Source: Agrocybe praecox (Eukaryota > Basidiomycota > Agaricomycetes > Agaricales > Agrocybaceae). Taken from it: a DNA stretch of 64,000 bases. The stretch lies in the NCBI GenBank assembly GCA_964017145.1, contig OZ024848.1, positions 1,438,501 through 1,502,500 of the forward strand, written 5' to 3'. Position 1 is the first letter of the stretch. The number at the start of each line of letters is the position of its first letter. Both the position numbers and the translations under genes were made by a program. The notes below the pieces were generated by a model, which had not been told where the DNA came from, searched no databases, and saw only the letters and a list, made by a program, of their open reading frames with translations. Positions 11,093 to 20,835 of the stretch are shown piece by piece.

Positions 11093-12659
11093 ATGGATGA
11101 ACACTACAACAAAGAGGATGCAAGTATGTAATACTTTTGAGAACATGAATGATCATACTTAATACATTTGAAACAGAGATTAAACTGGATAAGATTTCAG
11201 AAGAACGCCTTTTGCAAGAGTCTGAAGAGGTGACTTGCGTGCAATTAGTCAACCTTAATGTATGTCTTTTATTCATCCATAAATTTCAAACAATCTAATC
11301 TGTTACTTAGTTAAGAGGGTCTATTGTTTCTGAGTTTGCCCAGCCCAAGCAGTGGAAGCTGACTATAAAGGGCACCGATGGCTATCCAGAGCCACTTGTT
11401 GTTCGTATGCAGGGCATTTTGTGTGGAAAGAATTTTCCTCCATTGCCAAAGATACTGTACGTATTTCTCTTTCACAAGACTAACAAGAAATCTTACAGTA
11501 TCATATATGTCTAGGTCTGCCGTTGCAGCGGCCAAACAGAGGCCATATATAAGGCAATCCATCAGCATCATAGGATTAGGCAGCTCCAATTTCTCCAAAG
11601 CGCTTGAAAAAGTGGGAGAAATATATGTAGCGCTTAGCTCTGCTTTCTCTGAAGGATCCTTCGACCCATTGCAGCTAGGAGTTTATGGAGAAGAACACTC
11701 AATGGAAGCTTCTGCTCGCTACTTTACTCCCAAGCATCTTGCACCATCAGAGACAAGCCAGCCCTTCAACCCTTTTGTTGATCCTAATGGAGTGCTTGCA
11801 GATATGATGGGAGAAGACTTTATTCATGTATCCAATAATATCGTGGATTACTATACTCGTTCCATAGATGAGGACGGCACTGTCTTGTAAGCATATTTTA
11901 CGTTTATATCAACTGCATGTATATATAATGTGATCATTTACAGGTACAAGATGGTAAGCCCTACAGCTTTCAAGATCGGAGACATCGTAGAAGTGTCAAT
12001 TTCATTTGTGGTCTTTCCCGTCAAAAACAATCAATTCAAAGTAATGCCTTTACTTCAAGCTGTGCTTCTTCTTGATTGGACCACCAGACAGGTGAGATTT
12101 ACTCAATATCACTGCTCATATATTGACTGTGTTATTACATCAGGAAACACACACTTTGCTCTGGCTGGCTTTGGGATGCTCTGTGTGGCTTTGCCAGTGA
12201 TTGGCTGCAGATCTGGGTCTGAAATTTTGTATGAGACTAGAAATAAATATTTCTGAGTGTTTTAAATGAAAATTATATAATTATGTAATAGCTTGGCTTT
12301 AGTTGATGTAAAACATCATTCAATTTATATAAAATAAAATATATTACATAAACATATTATTTTTGTTTGAATAACCCAATAACATAGTTTTCTGTTTACA
12401 GAAAAAGATTCAGACCCAAATATGCAGCCAATCACTGGCAAAGCCACACAGAGCATCCCAAAGCCAGCCAGAGCAAAGTGTCTTTTTCCTGATGTAGAAA
12501 GCAGACATTATGAGAATGAAGAACAGAATCAGCACTGTCACAATCCCGCTCCATGCTAATCATGGCAAGAGAAAGCCAGCTTACAGTAATGAAGAAGCAG
12601 TATCAGAAACTGAGAGAAGATTGAAGAAAATGAACATAGATGAACATGAAGGAATGTAA
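11093..12659 (+). CDS. Lineage-type gene of unknown function; MITE in last intron
   Basis: The start MDEHYNKEDA at 11093 is followed by short exons. The coding sense runs LRGSIVSEFAQPKQW, SAVAAAKQRPYIRQS, FVDPNGVLADMMGEDFIH, YKMVSPTAFKIGDIVEV and a C-terminus beginning KADIMRMKNRIS, with stop TAA at 12657-12659. I found no internal stop once the short introns are removed. The last intron (12092-12497) holds a 357-bp MITE. Without it and one TA, the intron would be 47 bp, normal for this genome. FKIGDIVEVSISFVVFPV suggests a beta-rich module. From memory, related proteins are common in mushroom genomes without a known function. Expression and splicing are untested. Confidence 0.6.
12138..12494. 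mobile_element. 357-bp MITE with TA duplication
   Basis: Long inverted repeats of about 85 bp begin with CATCAGGAA and share TTTGCTCTGGCTGGCTTTGG and GCAAAGCCACACAGAGCATC. They are separated by an AT-rich core (about 12225-12405). Both sides carry the dinucleotide TA (12136-12137 and 12495-12496). The TA duplication suggests Tc1/mariner-type mobilisation. The right-hand TA is part of the host gene's TAG splice acceptor. Confidence 0.85.
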
Positions 12660-12684
12660 ATAACATTATTTATTCAAAAATACA

Positions 12685-13712
12685 TTAGTTATCAGCATAT
12701 TCTAAAGGTCCGTTGAGTGAACCGACAGACTTGAACATGTGTTCAAACATAGTAGCATCAAAGGAAGAGCTAGGCTCAACCTCAATGTTTTCTTGAGGCT
12801 CAGCTATAGAAAGAATTAAGTTTGATGATACAAGGGGCAGAAAAAAAAACGCACATGATATGCCAGACCAGATATCAGTATGTTCTTTAGAGGTATCAGG
12901 CAGACCAATTCGCCAAAAAACAATTGCTACATCGCCAAAACAGCTAAGTGCAGCAGTGCCCCTGAAAGGAATGAACAAGGTTTCATCATCGAGAAGGTGT
13001 CTGACTTGATCCGGAGGAAGAATGGGAAAGTTGTAATAACAAGCTCCAAATCCCATCATTTGATACTTTCTGGCATAGGGACTCCGAGCGAACACTTCTT
13101 TGAAAATGATTCCTTTTCTGAGAAGCGTGATCTGTGGATAGAGGCACACTACTCCATGATGGCATATAAAATTCATCATGTGGGTATAGTGACCACAGTT
13201 GATGAGTGCATAAACAGGTGATATGTAGGGACTGGTGATGATAACATTGATTTCGATGGTGCTTTTATTGGGAAGTTTTTGATAAAAGGACATCCTGGAA
13301 TTTGGACTTCCTTCCAAGGATCCTGGGATTGGAGGTAACGCCACTGTGTCTTGCTTGTATCCTCGATGATTTAAAAAGGCAATCAAGTCATCGGAGTGGT
13401 TGGAAGGACAAAAGAAATCGAGGCCATTGATGTCTATGCCGGGTACAAATGCAGACAAGGCAGCAGAGCCACCAATGATGCAGCGTGTTTCTTCTATGAC
13501 AAACTGCAGGCTGCTCAAAGGACCAAAGGCATACTCTTTACATAAAGAGGTGCAGATGTCAACAGAAGCATTTTGTGCATCATGGAAAGCTAGATAATAG
13601 CTGAAATCACGTTCAGGCCCTGTCAATATCTCTGCAGCTAAAAAAACAAAATAAATTATGTTGAACAGAGACATTAACAGAGATAAAGAAACAACGAACA
13701 GAATGGATCCAT
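12685..13712 (-). CDS. Nucleotidyltransferase-like protein, paralog 1
   Basis: Exons 13700-13712, 12855-13637 and 12685-12803 give an uninterrupted 304-residue protein. The 13-nt first exon (MDPF plus one base) matches the 13-nt first exon of the downstream paralog, which supports this start over longer GTG-start readings. Residues around 60-85 read IIGGSAALSAFVPGIDINGLDFF, like the GS...DxD signature of the nucleotidyltransferase fold. The first Asp of DxD is Gly here, so catalysis is doubtful. A second shared block is ICHHGVVCLYPQITLLRKG. The two paralogs are tandem on the same strand, about 50 bp apart. Function unknown; the fold call is by motif only. Confidence 0.6.
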
Positions 13713-13764
13713 AGTAGGTGACAAGGAGATAAGAAATATAGACTTGGATGTCAATAAAGCGCAC

Positions 13765-14783
13765 TCAAAGTTTGGCAACAAGCTTAGTAAATAACAACAT
13801 GTGACATTTCAATTCAAAGTAAGCTAAGTACTATAAAAATGTCTATCATAAAAGAGAGTTCTGATACAACATTGATAAGCTCAAAATAAGCATGAAAATT
13901 AGAATGACTTACCTCTCGGATATTGTCAGGCATTATCAAAAGATGCCAGGAGAAATCTCCAAATTCCCTTGAAAAGAAGCCAGAATCTTCTCCATCAAAA
14001 GGCAGGAATAAAATATCTTCATCGTCTCCTCGTTTGTCCTCTCCAAGATATGCACTGGGAGTTGAGTTGAAAAAACAGAACCCTCGGGCTTCATACTTCA
14101 AAAAGCATGAAGCAGTCTTCTTGGTACGAGTGGTCTTCAATCCAATACGATGTAAGGTGAGGGATGGATAGAGGCAAAGAAAGCCTTGGTGAGAGATGGC
14201 GTTCATAACCAAGGTCGAATGAAATTCCACCACAGCCTTTAAAGGATTGGGATCCCTAACAAATATGATGTTGATGTGAGGGAAAAGAGGGGAGGAAGGA
14301 TGAAAGCCATGGGGGTAGAGCAACTTGATAACCTTTGAAACAGACTTTCCTGCATACGGCATCGGAGATTCATCATCTGGCTTCCTCAACTTCTTGTAAG
14401 CCCACACCACAGCATAACCACACTGTTTCACAAATGCCACAAAAGCTTCTCCCTTCTCTCCATCTGAAACATAGAAATCCAAGTCGCCCGGCAAAAAGTT
14501 GTCAAACACTGCACCCAATGCAGCGGAGCCAGACAAGATAGCATCTGTCGCTTGAAAGGTGTCTCTCAAGACTGCTCCTGATACAAGATGGTAACGAGTA
14601 GCAAGCTCATCGGTATAAGCAGAGATGTGTGCCTGAAGAATCTGCCTAGCGATGCTCTGCAATGTGAGCAGGTGTGGATTTGTTCCAACAAGGGACAGTA
14701 TGGTCCATGCAGCTGTAACAAGATGGATACTGTGAGACGTAAGGCATGAAAAGAGCAAGAAGTAACTCACTGGATATATCCAT
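13765..14783 (-). CDS. Nucleotidyltransferase-like protein, paralog 2
   Basis: Exons 14771-14783, 13913-14712 and 13765-13830 give 292 residues with no internal stop. The start MDIST comes from a 13-nt first exon ending at GTGAGT. AILSGSAALGAVFDNFLPGD followed by LDFYV fits the nucleotidyltransferase pattern GS...DxD with both Asp residues present. The blocks NAISHQGFLCLYPSLTLHR and FLKYEARGFCFF are shared with paralog 1. The short last exon is the least certain part. In mushrooms such proteins form expanded families; any antitoxin- or RNA-modifying role would be speculation. Confidence 0.6.
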
Positions 14784-14897
14784 CATTCAAGACGTGAAGT
14801 ATAATAAAGGACAATTTGATAGCAGTGTGTAATGTGTATGGTGATGTGCAGACAGAAGAAGAGCTTAGAAGGCTTTGGAAGACTTGATTATATAAGG

Positions 14898-15340
14898 ATT
14901 GATGAGGGCCAACAGCGTGTACACTTTTTGGTGCAGTGGCATAACCTGGAATATAAAGATTATGTAATTTTGATGGGGGGCAACAGCACATACACTTTTT
15001 GGTGCAGCAGGTGTAGGTTGGAAATAGTGCAAGACAAAGATTATGTAATATAATATGTAATAATTGATAGGGGGCAACAGCGTGTACACTTTTTGGGACA
15101 GACATGCAGGCTGGAAATAGTGTGAGACAAAGATTATGTAATAATTGATGGGGGGCAACAGCACGTACACTTTTTGAGAAGACATGCAGGCTGGAAATAG
15201 TGTGGGACAAAGATTATATAATAATTGATGGGGGGCAACAGTGTGTACACTTTTTGGAACAGACAGACATGCAGGCTAGAAATAGTGTGAGAATTATGTC
15301 ACGTGTTTTGATGGGGGGCAACAGCGTGTACACTTTTTTG
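14898..15340 (+). repeat. Minisatellite, about six copies of a 70-95-bp unit
   Basis: Each unit begins GATGGGGGGCAACAG followed by TACACTTTTT. It usually continues with ACATGCAGGCTGGAAATAGT and AAAGATTATGTAATAATT. Units start near 14898, 14971, 15066, 15147, 15226 and 15310. The array is non-coding on both strands as far as I can see. It lies between paralog 2 and the gene at 15376. Confidence 0.85.
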
Positions 15341-15375
15341 TGTGGGTTGATTTGAAGGATTAAAAGAACTCACTT

Positions 15376-16368
15376 TTACAAGTAAAAGACTCGTAATTTA
15401 TCAAAACATGCTTTGGATTGAGTTTTATTCACTTTTGCTTTGGGTTTTGTATTTGATAATCTTTGCTTTTTTTTAATTCTGAACTCTTTCATACGTCGCT
15501 TTTCTTTGTTTAATTTATCAGCAGCAGTAGGTGCTGGTTTGAACACAGAACAGTAATTCTCACATGCAGGACAATAATGTTGTTTTATGCGAGTGATTTT
15601 TTCTTCTATTTTATGCCTTTTATTGACAGGCACTTTATGCAGTTTCAGAATAGTGTTGATTTCAAACACAGTTAGGCCTTCCATCAAATGGTGCAGAGGA
15701 AGCCTTGTGGCAATTGCTCCATTAACATCTTTCAAAAGTTTGTCTAAGGCAGATTTGTCACTGTATGCGTGAAATACATATTTGGTTATGACTTTGCTGT
15801 CATCATTTACACCTTGGTCCTTAAAATCAATAATGTAATCACTCAGCATACTAAGATCAAATATCCTTATATGTTTATGCCCACCCCCGTACAGAGATGG
15901 ACAATAAGACCACATGTGTGATGTGTTATTATGAAGTAAAGCTGAAGGTTTCATTCTTCTAGGATGAAGACTACTGCTTAAACTTAAAGACCCAATAACT
16001 AGCAAGCATACTCTGAAATCATGTTTGTAATACATAAATCTGGACATATATAAAAATGTAAGTCTAACATTCTTGTAAACATCATTTCTCGCATTGTTAC
16101 AAATAGTATAAAATATAGAACAATATTGATATGATAACGGTAAAGGCATGGTTGGTATAGAACAGCATATGTTGTTTGACAATGAAGCAGAGGATGTTAT
16201 TATTGATGCCTCATTGTCATCGATGGTATGAAACATAATTGAATGGAATGAATCTGCACAAGACAGTTTGGTTACATCAAAAGAAGTCTGATTAGACAAC
16301 AAGATAGTATCTGCTGTATATCCAAAGCAGTTTGGAATATCATGGATCAACTGGACACAGCCAGACAC
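15376..16368 (-). CDS. Unknown protein, possible Helitron N-terminal remnant
   Basis: One open frame of 330 residues. The N-terminal half is Ser/Cys/Tyr-rich with no clear domain. The C-terminal part reads GLTVFEINTILKLHKVPVNK, then HYCPACENYCSVFKP, then a strongly basic tail (RMKEFRIKKKQRL). The order of a helical segment, a CPAC/YC cysteine group and a basic run weakly recalls the N-terminal region of basidiomycete Helitron-like proteins. I see no Rep or helicase motifs here, so this would be a fragment. The likeliest alternative is a lineage-specific gene. Upstream (16384-16800) is AT-rich. Confidence 0.3.
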   Translation of the reverse strand: MSGCVQLIHDIPNCFGYTADTILLSNQTSFDVTKLSCADSFHSIMFHTIDDNEASIITSSASLSNNICCSIPTMPLPLSYQYCSIFYTICNNARNDVYKNVRLTFLYMSRFMYYKHDFRVCLLVIGSLSLSSSLHPRRMKPSALLHNNTSHMWSYCPSLYGGGHKHIRIFDLSMLSDYIIDFKDQGVNDDSKVITKYVFHAYSDKSALDKLLKDVNGAIATRLPLHHLMEGLTVFEINTILKLHKVPVNKRHKIEEKITRIKQHYCPACENYCSVFKPAPTAADKLNKEKRRMKEFRIKKKQRLSNTKPKAKVNKTQSKACFDKLRVFYL

Positions 16369-16800
16369 TGCCGGACTGGCCCTTGGCCCACTATCTGATA
16401 GATTCAGAATAAATGCCTAGATAGAGATCATATTTAGCCATGAATGAAAAGGTTCATATTATAAAAAAACAAAACACTGACCCATATAATGCCTAGACTG
16501 AGCCTGAACAACTTAAAGTATAGCATTGTGTCAAAAAAAGAAACAAAGAAGCAACATTTAGATATTTCCATTCTTGATAGCGAACATTGTACAAATAAAG
16601 ATAAATAGAAATTAAACAAAATCACATGATTCTTACTTTCTTGATGTCCTCACACGTTTATTCACAAGAAAAAGGGGTACTCAAAGGATGACAAACATTT
16701 ATTTGCACAGAACAAAAAAACAATATAATACCACACACAAAAAAACAAAACAGAACAAAAAAAAAGTAGACTATACAGCAAGCTGATAACAGAAACAAAA
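16369..16800. other. AT-rich non-coding stretch
   Basis: Poly-A-like tracts and an ACACACAAAAAAAC run around 16730-16760; nothing else seen. Confidence 0.5.
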
Positions 16801-19050
16801 TCAAAGACGAGAAACAAAGCTCAAACTCATTTGACGGTTGTTATCTATGTAAGGTTTGGCTGATTTGTAACCACGAACATACGAGCGCCAGTCTTTATTA
16901 GTCATAGGAACCAGGTTCCCAGACGAAATGTTGTCCAAAATTTTGTTAAAAAGCCCCTCACATTCTGGTGTCCAGTCCAACCATTGCATTCCACCTGAAA
17001 GCACAAGCCATGCTCCAGGTGGAGGAAACCAAGTCAATTTATGTACTTGCGTAAATCGTTCTAGTTTTGATATCCTTGTTAGTTATACCATATATATGCC
17101 AAATGCAATGACCACACCTGTATAATGCTTATATCCCCCGCATACTATGAATATTTCTTCATCTGTGATGTCATCATCCCAGAATGAAGTTGCATTGTCA
17201 TTGCATGAAACACTGTATCCTAACAAATGGTCAGAAACATCATGGGAAGGACCTTGTAATATCTCATCCAAGCTAAGAAAACAGGCGGCTATTCTAGCAA
17301 GAATACCACCCTTCAGAATGGCCGCTCTACCAGAAGGACTCTCAATAACCCGTTTGGCCTTGAGCATTGCAGCGTCAAAGTCACTCATAGTATACACATG
17401 CCCGTGTCCTCTTCTTGGTAGGGTAGGAATGGATTCAGAAGCTACTGGGCCCCTGCTATGGGTTTTCAGGTGTATCAATGTCCTGCAGGGTATTCCTTTG
17501 CTTAGCAAGTCTCTCATCACATACATTATGTTTCGATTTCCTAAAAGCATGACCCTGGCCGCATACAGTGCTGCATCAGCACTATGTACCCCGAGGTACC
17601 AAGGTGATTGATCTCCTTCCTTTGGAGGAAAAACAAACAAGTCATTGGCAGGCCGTAAAACATTGAGCTCCTTGAAGAAATTGCCTATAAAAAAAAAAGG
17701 GTTGGCACTGGAAAGATCACATAAATCCTTGGGCATGGTTGCTTTGTTTACCAAAGTGTTGAAGTAGAATAGAATTTTGTCTTGTTCTGGAGGGGGCACA
17801 TTGTAATCAAACCCAGTTTCAGCGCCTATACCACGCAAGAACTTGGACCATTCAGAAAGATCTGTACCATGTGTAAAAGTGTACGGACAGGAAGATGGCG
17901 TATATCCATATAATCTGTGAATGTGCCCGAACAGATCATATGTCCCACTCTTGAAATGTCTTGGACCTGTCTGATCATCATGATAAAAGTCTGGAAGGAG
18001 AACCGATAGACGTCGCTTATTGTCCATTATCTCTCCGTCTTCTCCTTCTTCGTTTGGCTCGCCCAATGTTGATTTGCCCGACATATTGTCCACCGAGTAC
18101 AGAGACGAATCACCGTCCAATTGATCCAATTCAAAAATAGCATCTTCTGCGTTGTCGTCTGGTGGCTGAGGAGAAAACTCTTCGCAAAGGTCTCATTCAT
18201 TGGATATCTCGTCATAAATTTGTTGCTGTGGGGTAAATCTCTGCATCTCGTCGTCTACTCTGCTCTTGCTAACCCTGGAGCGGATGTACACCTCTACACC
18301 TCCTGCTGTTTTTATCTTGGTCCAAATATAAAACATTGCGCCACTTTGTCCTCTTTGAATACGATATGTCCTATCACCATCAGTCTCTGTGGACACTACC
18401 AAATCATTGCGAGCTTCTCTTCTATCTAAGAACTTGGACCAGTGACTGTATACCATTCCAAAGCGACAATTTTTCATGTCAAGGCTTGAATGCTGTGGAA
18501 CAATAGTGGCATAAGCAGCCGACTCAGCTTGCGCTAGAACACGCTCAACAGCGTACGTCTGTACATTCTCCACTGTGACCATGTTGGCTGCTCTTGGATG
18601 TTCTGCGAGCATCTTTGTGGTCACATGTTCATATACAATGCTGCCCGCCGTGCCCAGGTCGAGTATGTGGGCAGTCGGGAGATTTTTATTAACTGAATGC
18701 CTATCTCTTAGAAGTAGACTGGCAAGGGGAAGCTGTTGATTTTTGAACATGTCCTCTATTGCCTTCTTCAGCATGTGTTCTGGGATAGATAATCGATGCA
18801 GGGATGAATTCGTTGGCAATATATTTTCCTCTACAGAAGACCAAACAAACCATACAGGGATATTATGTGTTATAAACCACTCAGGAGAAGGCCTTGACAC
18901 ATCTTGTTGCGCCCACGAAAATACAGTCCCAACCCTGGGTCCATTATTTGCCAGCAAATCAGCAGAGTCCGCGAGACCATCCAGCCAAGCCTCTGTGAAT
19001 CCATTGTTGCGGAGCTTCTGGTACCAAATGGGAGAAGTGTCCGGGCTGAC
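16801..19050 (-). pseudogene. Host gene 1, 3' part, cut off by KDZ-2
   Basis: The frame enters at 19050 (VSPDTSPIWYQKLRNNGF after joining to 33677-33684) and runs to a TGA at 18193-18195. The same frame continues directly beyond it (DLCEEFSPQPPDDNAEDAIF) to about 17100. A short intron and a last exon ending at 16801 follow, with TWFPPPGAWLVLSGGMQWLD. Domains by eye: a mixed region with VWFVWSS, an acidic linker (EEGEDGEIMDN), and a C-terminal block with WYLGVHSADAALYAARVML. From memory this resembles a large mushroom-specific family of unknown function. The TGA and the transposon both argue that this copy is dead, though a cryptic intron over the TGA is not excluded. Confidence 0.6.
19043..19050. 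repeat. Left target-site duplication of KDZ-2
   Basis: GGGCTGAC, identical to 33677-33684; the bases on either side differ, so the duplication is exactly 8 bp. Confidence 0.9.
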
Positions 19051-20450
19051 CAGGTACCCATGTTACAGTGTACCATATCTAATGGTAGAGTGTGTACCTA
19101 CAGTGTAGCGTATCTAATGGTGCGAGTGTGCACACTGGTGCACTGTAGAGAGGATATCCATATTAGGTAGGGGGGATATTGGCGCCGCGGTGAAACGGTG
19201 GGGTGCGGTAGGGTGGGGGAATGGGGGTGATTCGGCGGTATTGGTAGGGTGGGTGGATGGATGGATTGGGGGTGCGGTGGGTATTGGGATGGATAGTAGG
19301 GTAAATGAATACGGCGATATTGGTAGGTAGGGTGAATATAACAAAATCGGTGGATGAATGGGCGTGCGGCAGGGTTGTTTCGTACGGCGAAATGGGTAGG
19401 TCAGGTATGGAGGGTAGATGAATACGGCGAAATTAATACATTTGGGGATGAATGGGGTGTGGGTTAGGTAGATCAATACAAAATCAGTGGGTATCCTTGA
19501 CAGATGAATGAATGGGCGTGCGGCAGAGATGTTGCGTCCGGCGAAGTTGTAGGTCAGGTATGGAGGGTAGATTAATCCGGCGAAGTTGATGCGTTGGGAA
19601 GGAAGGGTGTAATAGGTGTATCGATACAGCAAAATCAGTAGTATGCTTGGCAGATGGTATGCTTGACAGATGGATGAAATGGGCGTGCGGCAGAGATGTT
19701 GCATCCGGTGAAGTTGTAGGTCAGGTATGGAGGGTAGATTAATCCGGCGAAGTTGATGCGTTGGGAAGGAAGGGCGTAATAGGTGTATCGATACAGCAAA
19801 ATCAGTGGTATGCTTGGCAGATGGTATGCTTGACAGATGGATGAAATGGGCGTGCGGCAGAGATGTTGCGTCCGGCGACGTTGGTAAGGGGGTGGATGAA
19901 CTCAGCGAAGTTGATGCGTTGGGGATGAACAGGGTATGGTAGGTCGATCAATCCAGCTTTGAAAATCAGTCGATGCTTGACAAATGGATGAATGGGCGTG
20001 CGGCAGTTGTTGTGTATGGCGAAGTTGAGAGGGTAGATGAATACGGCGAAATTGCCAAGGTGAATGAATATGGTGTGCGGTAAGGTCAATGGTAAATAAG
20101 GCGAAATATAGAGGGTGAAATGAATTCAAATGATGAGTGCCGGGGTATTTACTTGAGGTGTACTATACTGGTGGTATTGGTGCTTCGCGATGAACTAAAA
20201 TTTAGGTGTGGGTGGTCTGCATTAATGGTGAAAGATTTAGAGATAGAGATAGAAGAAGCAATGCGTATGTATTTGCTTCTATTTCTAACTGAAGAAAACA
20301 TGTTGACTGACAATTTTGCATGTGTGGTGCTGCAGTCAATTCACCGCATGCAATAATGCTTGATCAACTGACCGGTGAATTTGCAAACTCGCCGCAGTGA
20401 AGTTATAACCACGATCTTCAATCTCAATATGCGGTGGGGTTGCCTACTGT
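19051..20450 (+). repeat. KDZ-2 left terminal inverted repeat
   Basis: Matches the reverse complement of about 32390-33676 with substitutions and indels. Landmarks: GCACACTGGTGCACTGTA near 19129; GATATTGGCGCCGCGGTGAA near 19169; the paired GATGAGT / ACTCATC landmarks near 20131 and 32909; and GACCGGTGAATT near 20370. It holds repeated CGGCGAAGTTG / CGGCGAAATT sites. A 167-bp unit beginning GGGCGTGCGGCAGAGATGTT is tandemly repeated from 19514, 19681 and 19848. Non-coding. Confidence 0.85.
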
Positions 20451-20835
20451 GAAACAGGTCGGGCTCATTCGGTGTGCACTAAGGTTGGCAAATATGGCAT
20501 AATCATTAGATTAGAACATATATTTGACATGCAATGGGCCATGTTGGCTGCGGTGAATCAGGTGCAGCGGTAGATTATACAGCACCTACACACTCCGCCG
20601 CAACAATAGATTACTTGTCAACTTCCACCGCAGCTAGGAACGTCTTCAGCGACAGTGATAAAAATAGATTGGCTATCAATTCAACGATGAGTAAGATTAT
20701 CTAAGATCTACCCGGGTCCTTTGGTCTTGTTATTCTGCCACACTGTTCAACTTTTTCATGGTGAGCGCATTTCTTTCTTCCCCCCATATCTATCTTTGCA
20801 CACATACCCGGCGCCATTTTTATTTTCTATTCAAA
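20451..20835. other. KDZ-2 leader before accessory gene A
   Basis: No gene seen. Contains further GCCGCAAC / CACCGCAGC-type motifs and pyrimidine-rich DNA just before the ATG at 20836. Confidence 0.4.
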
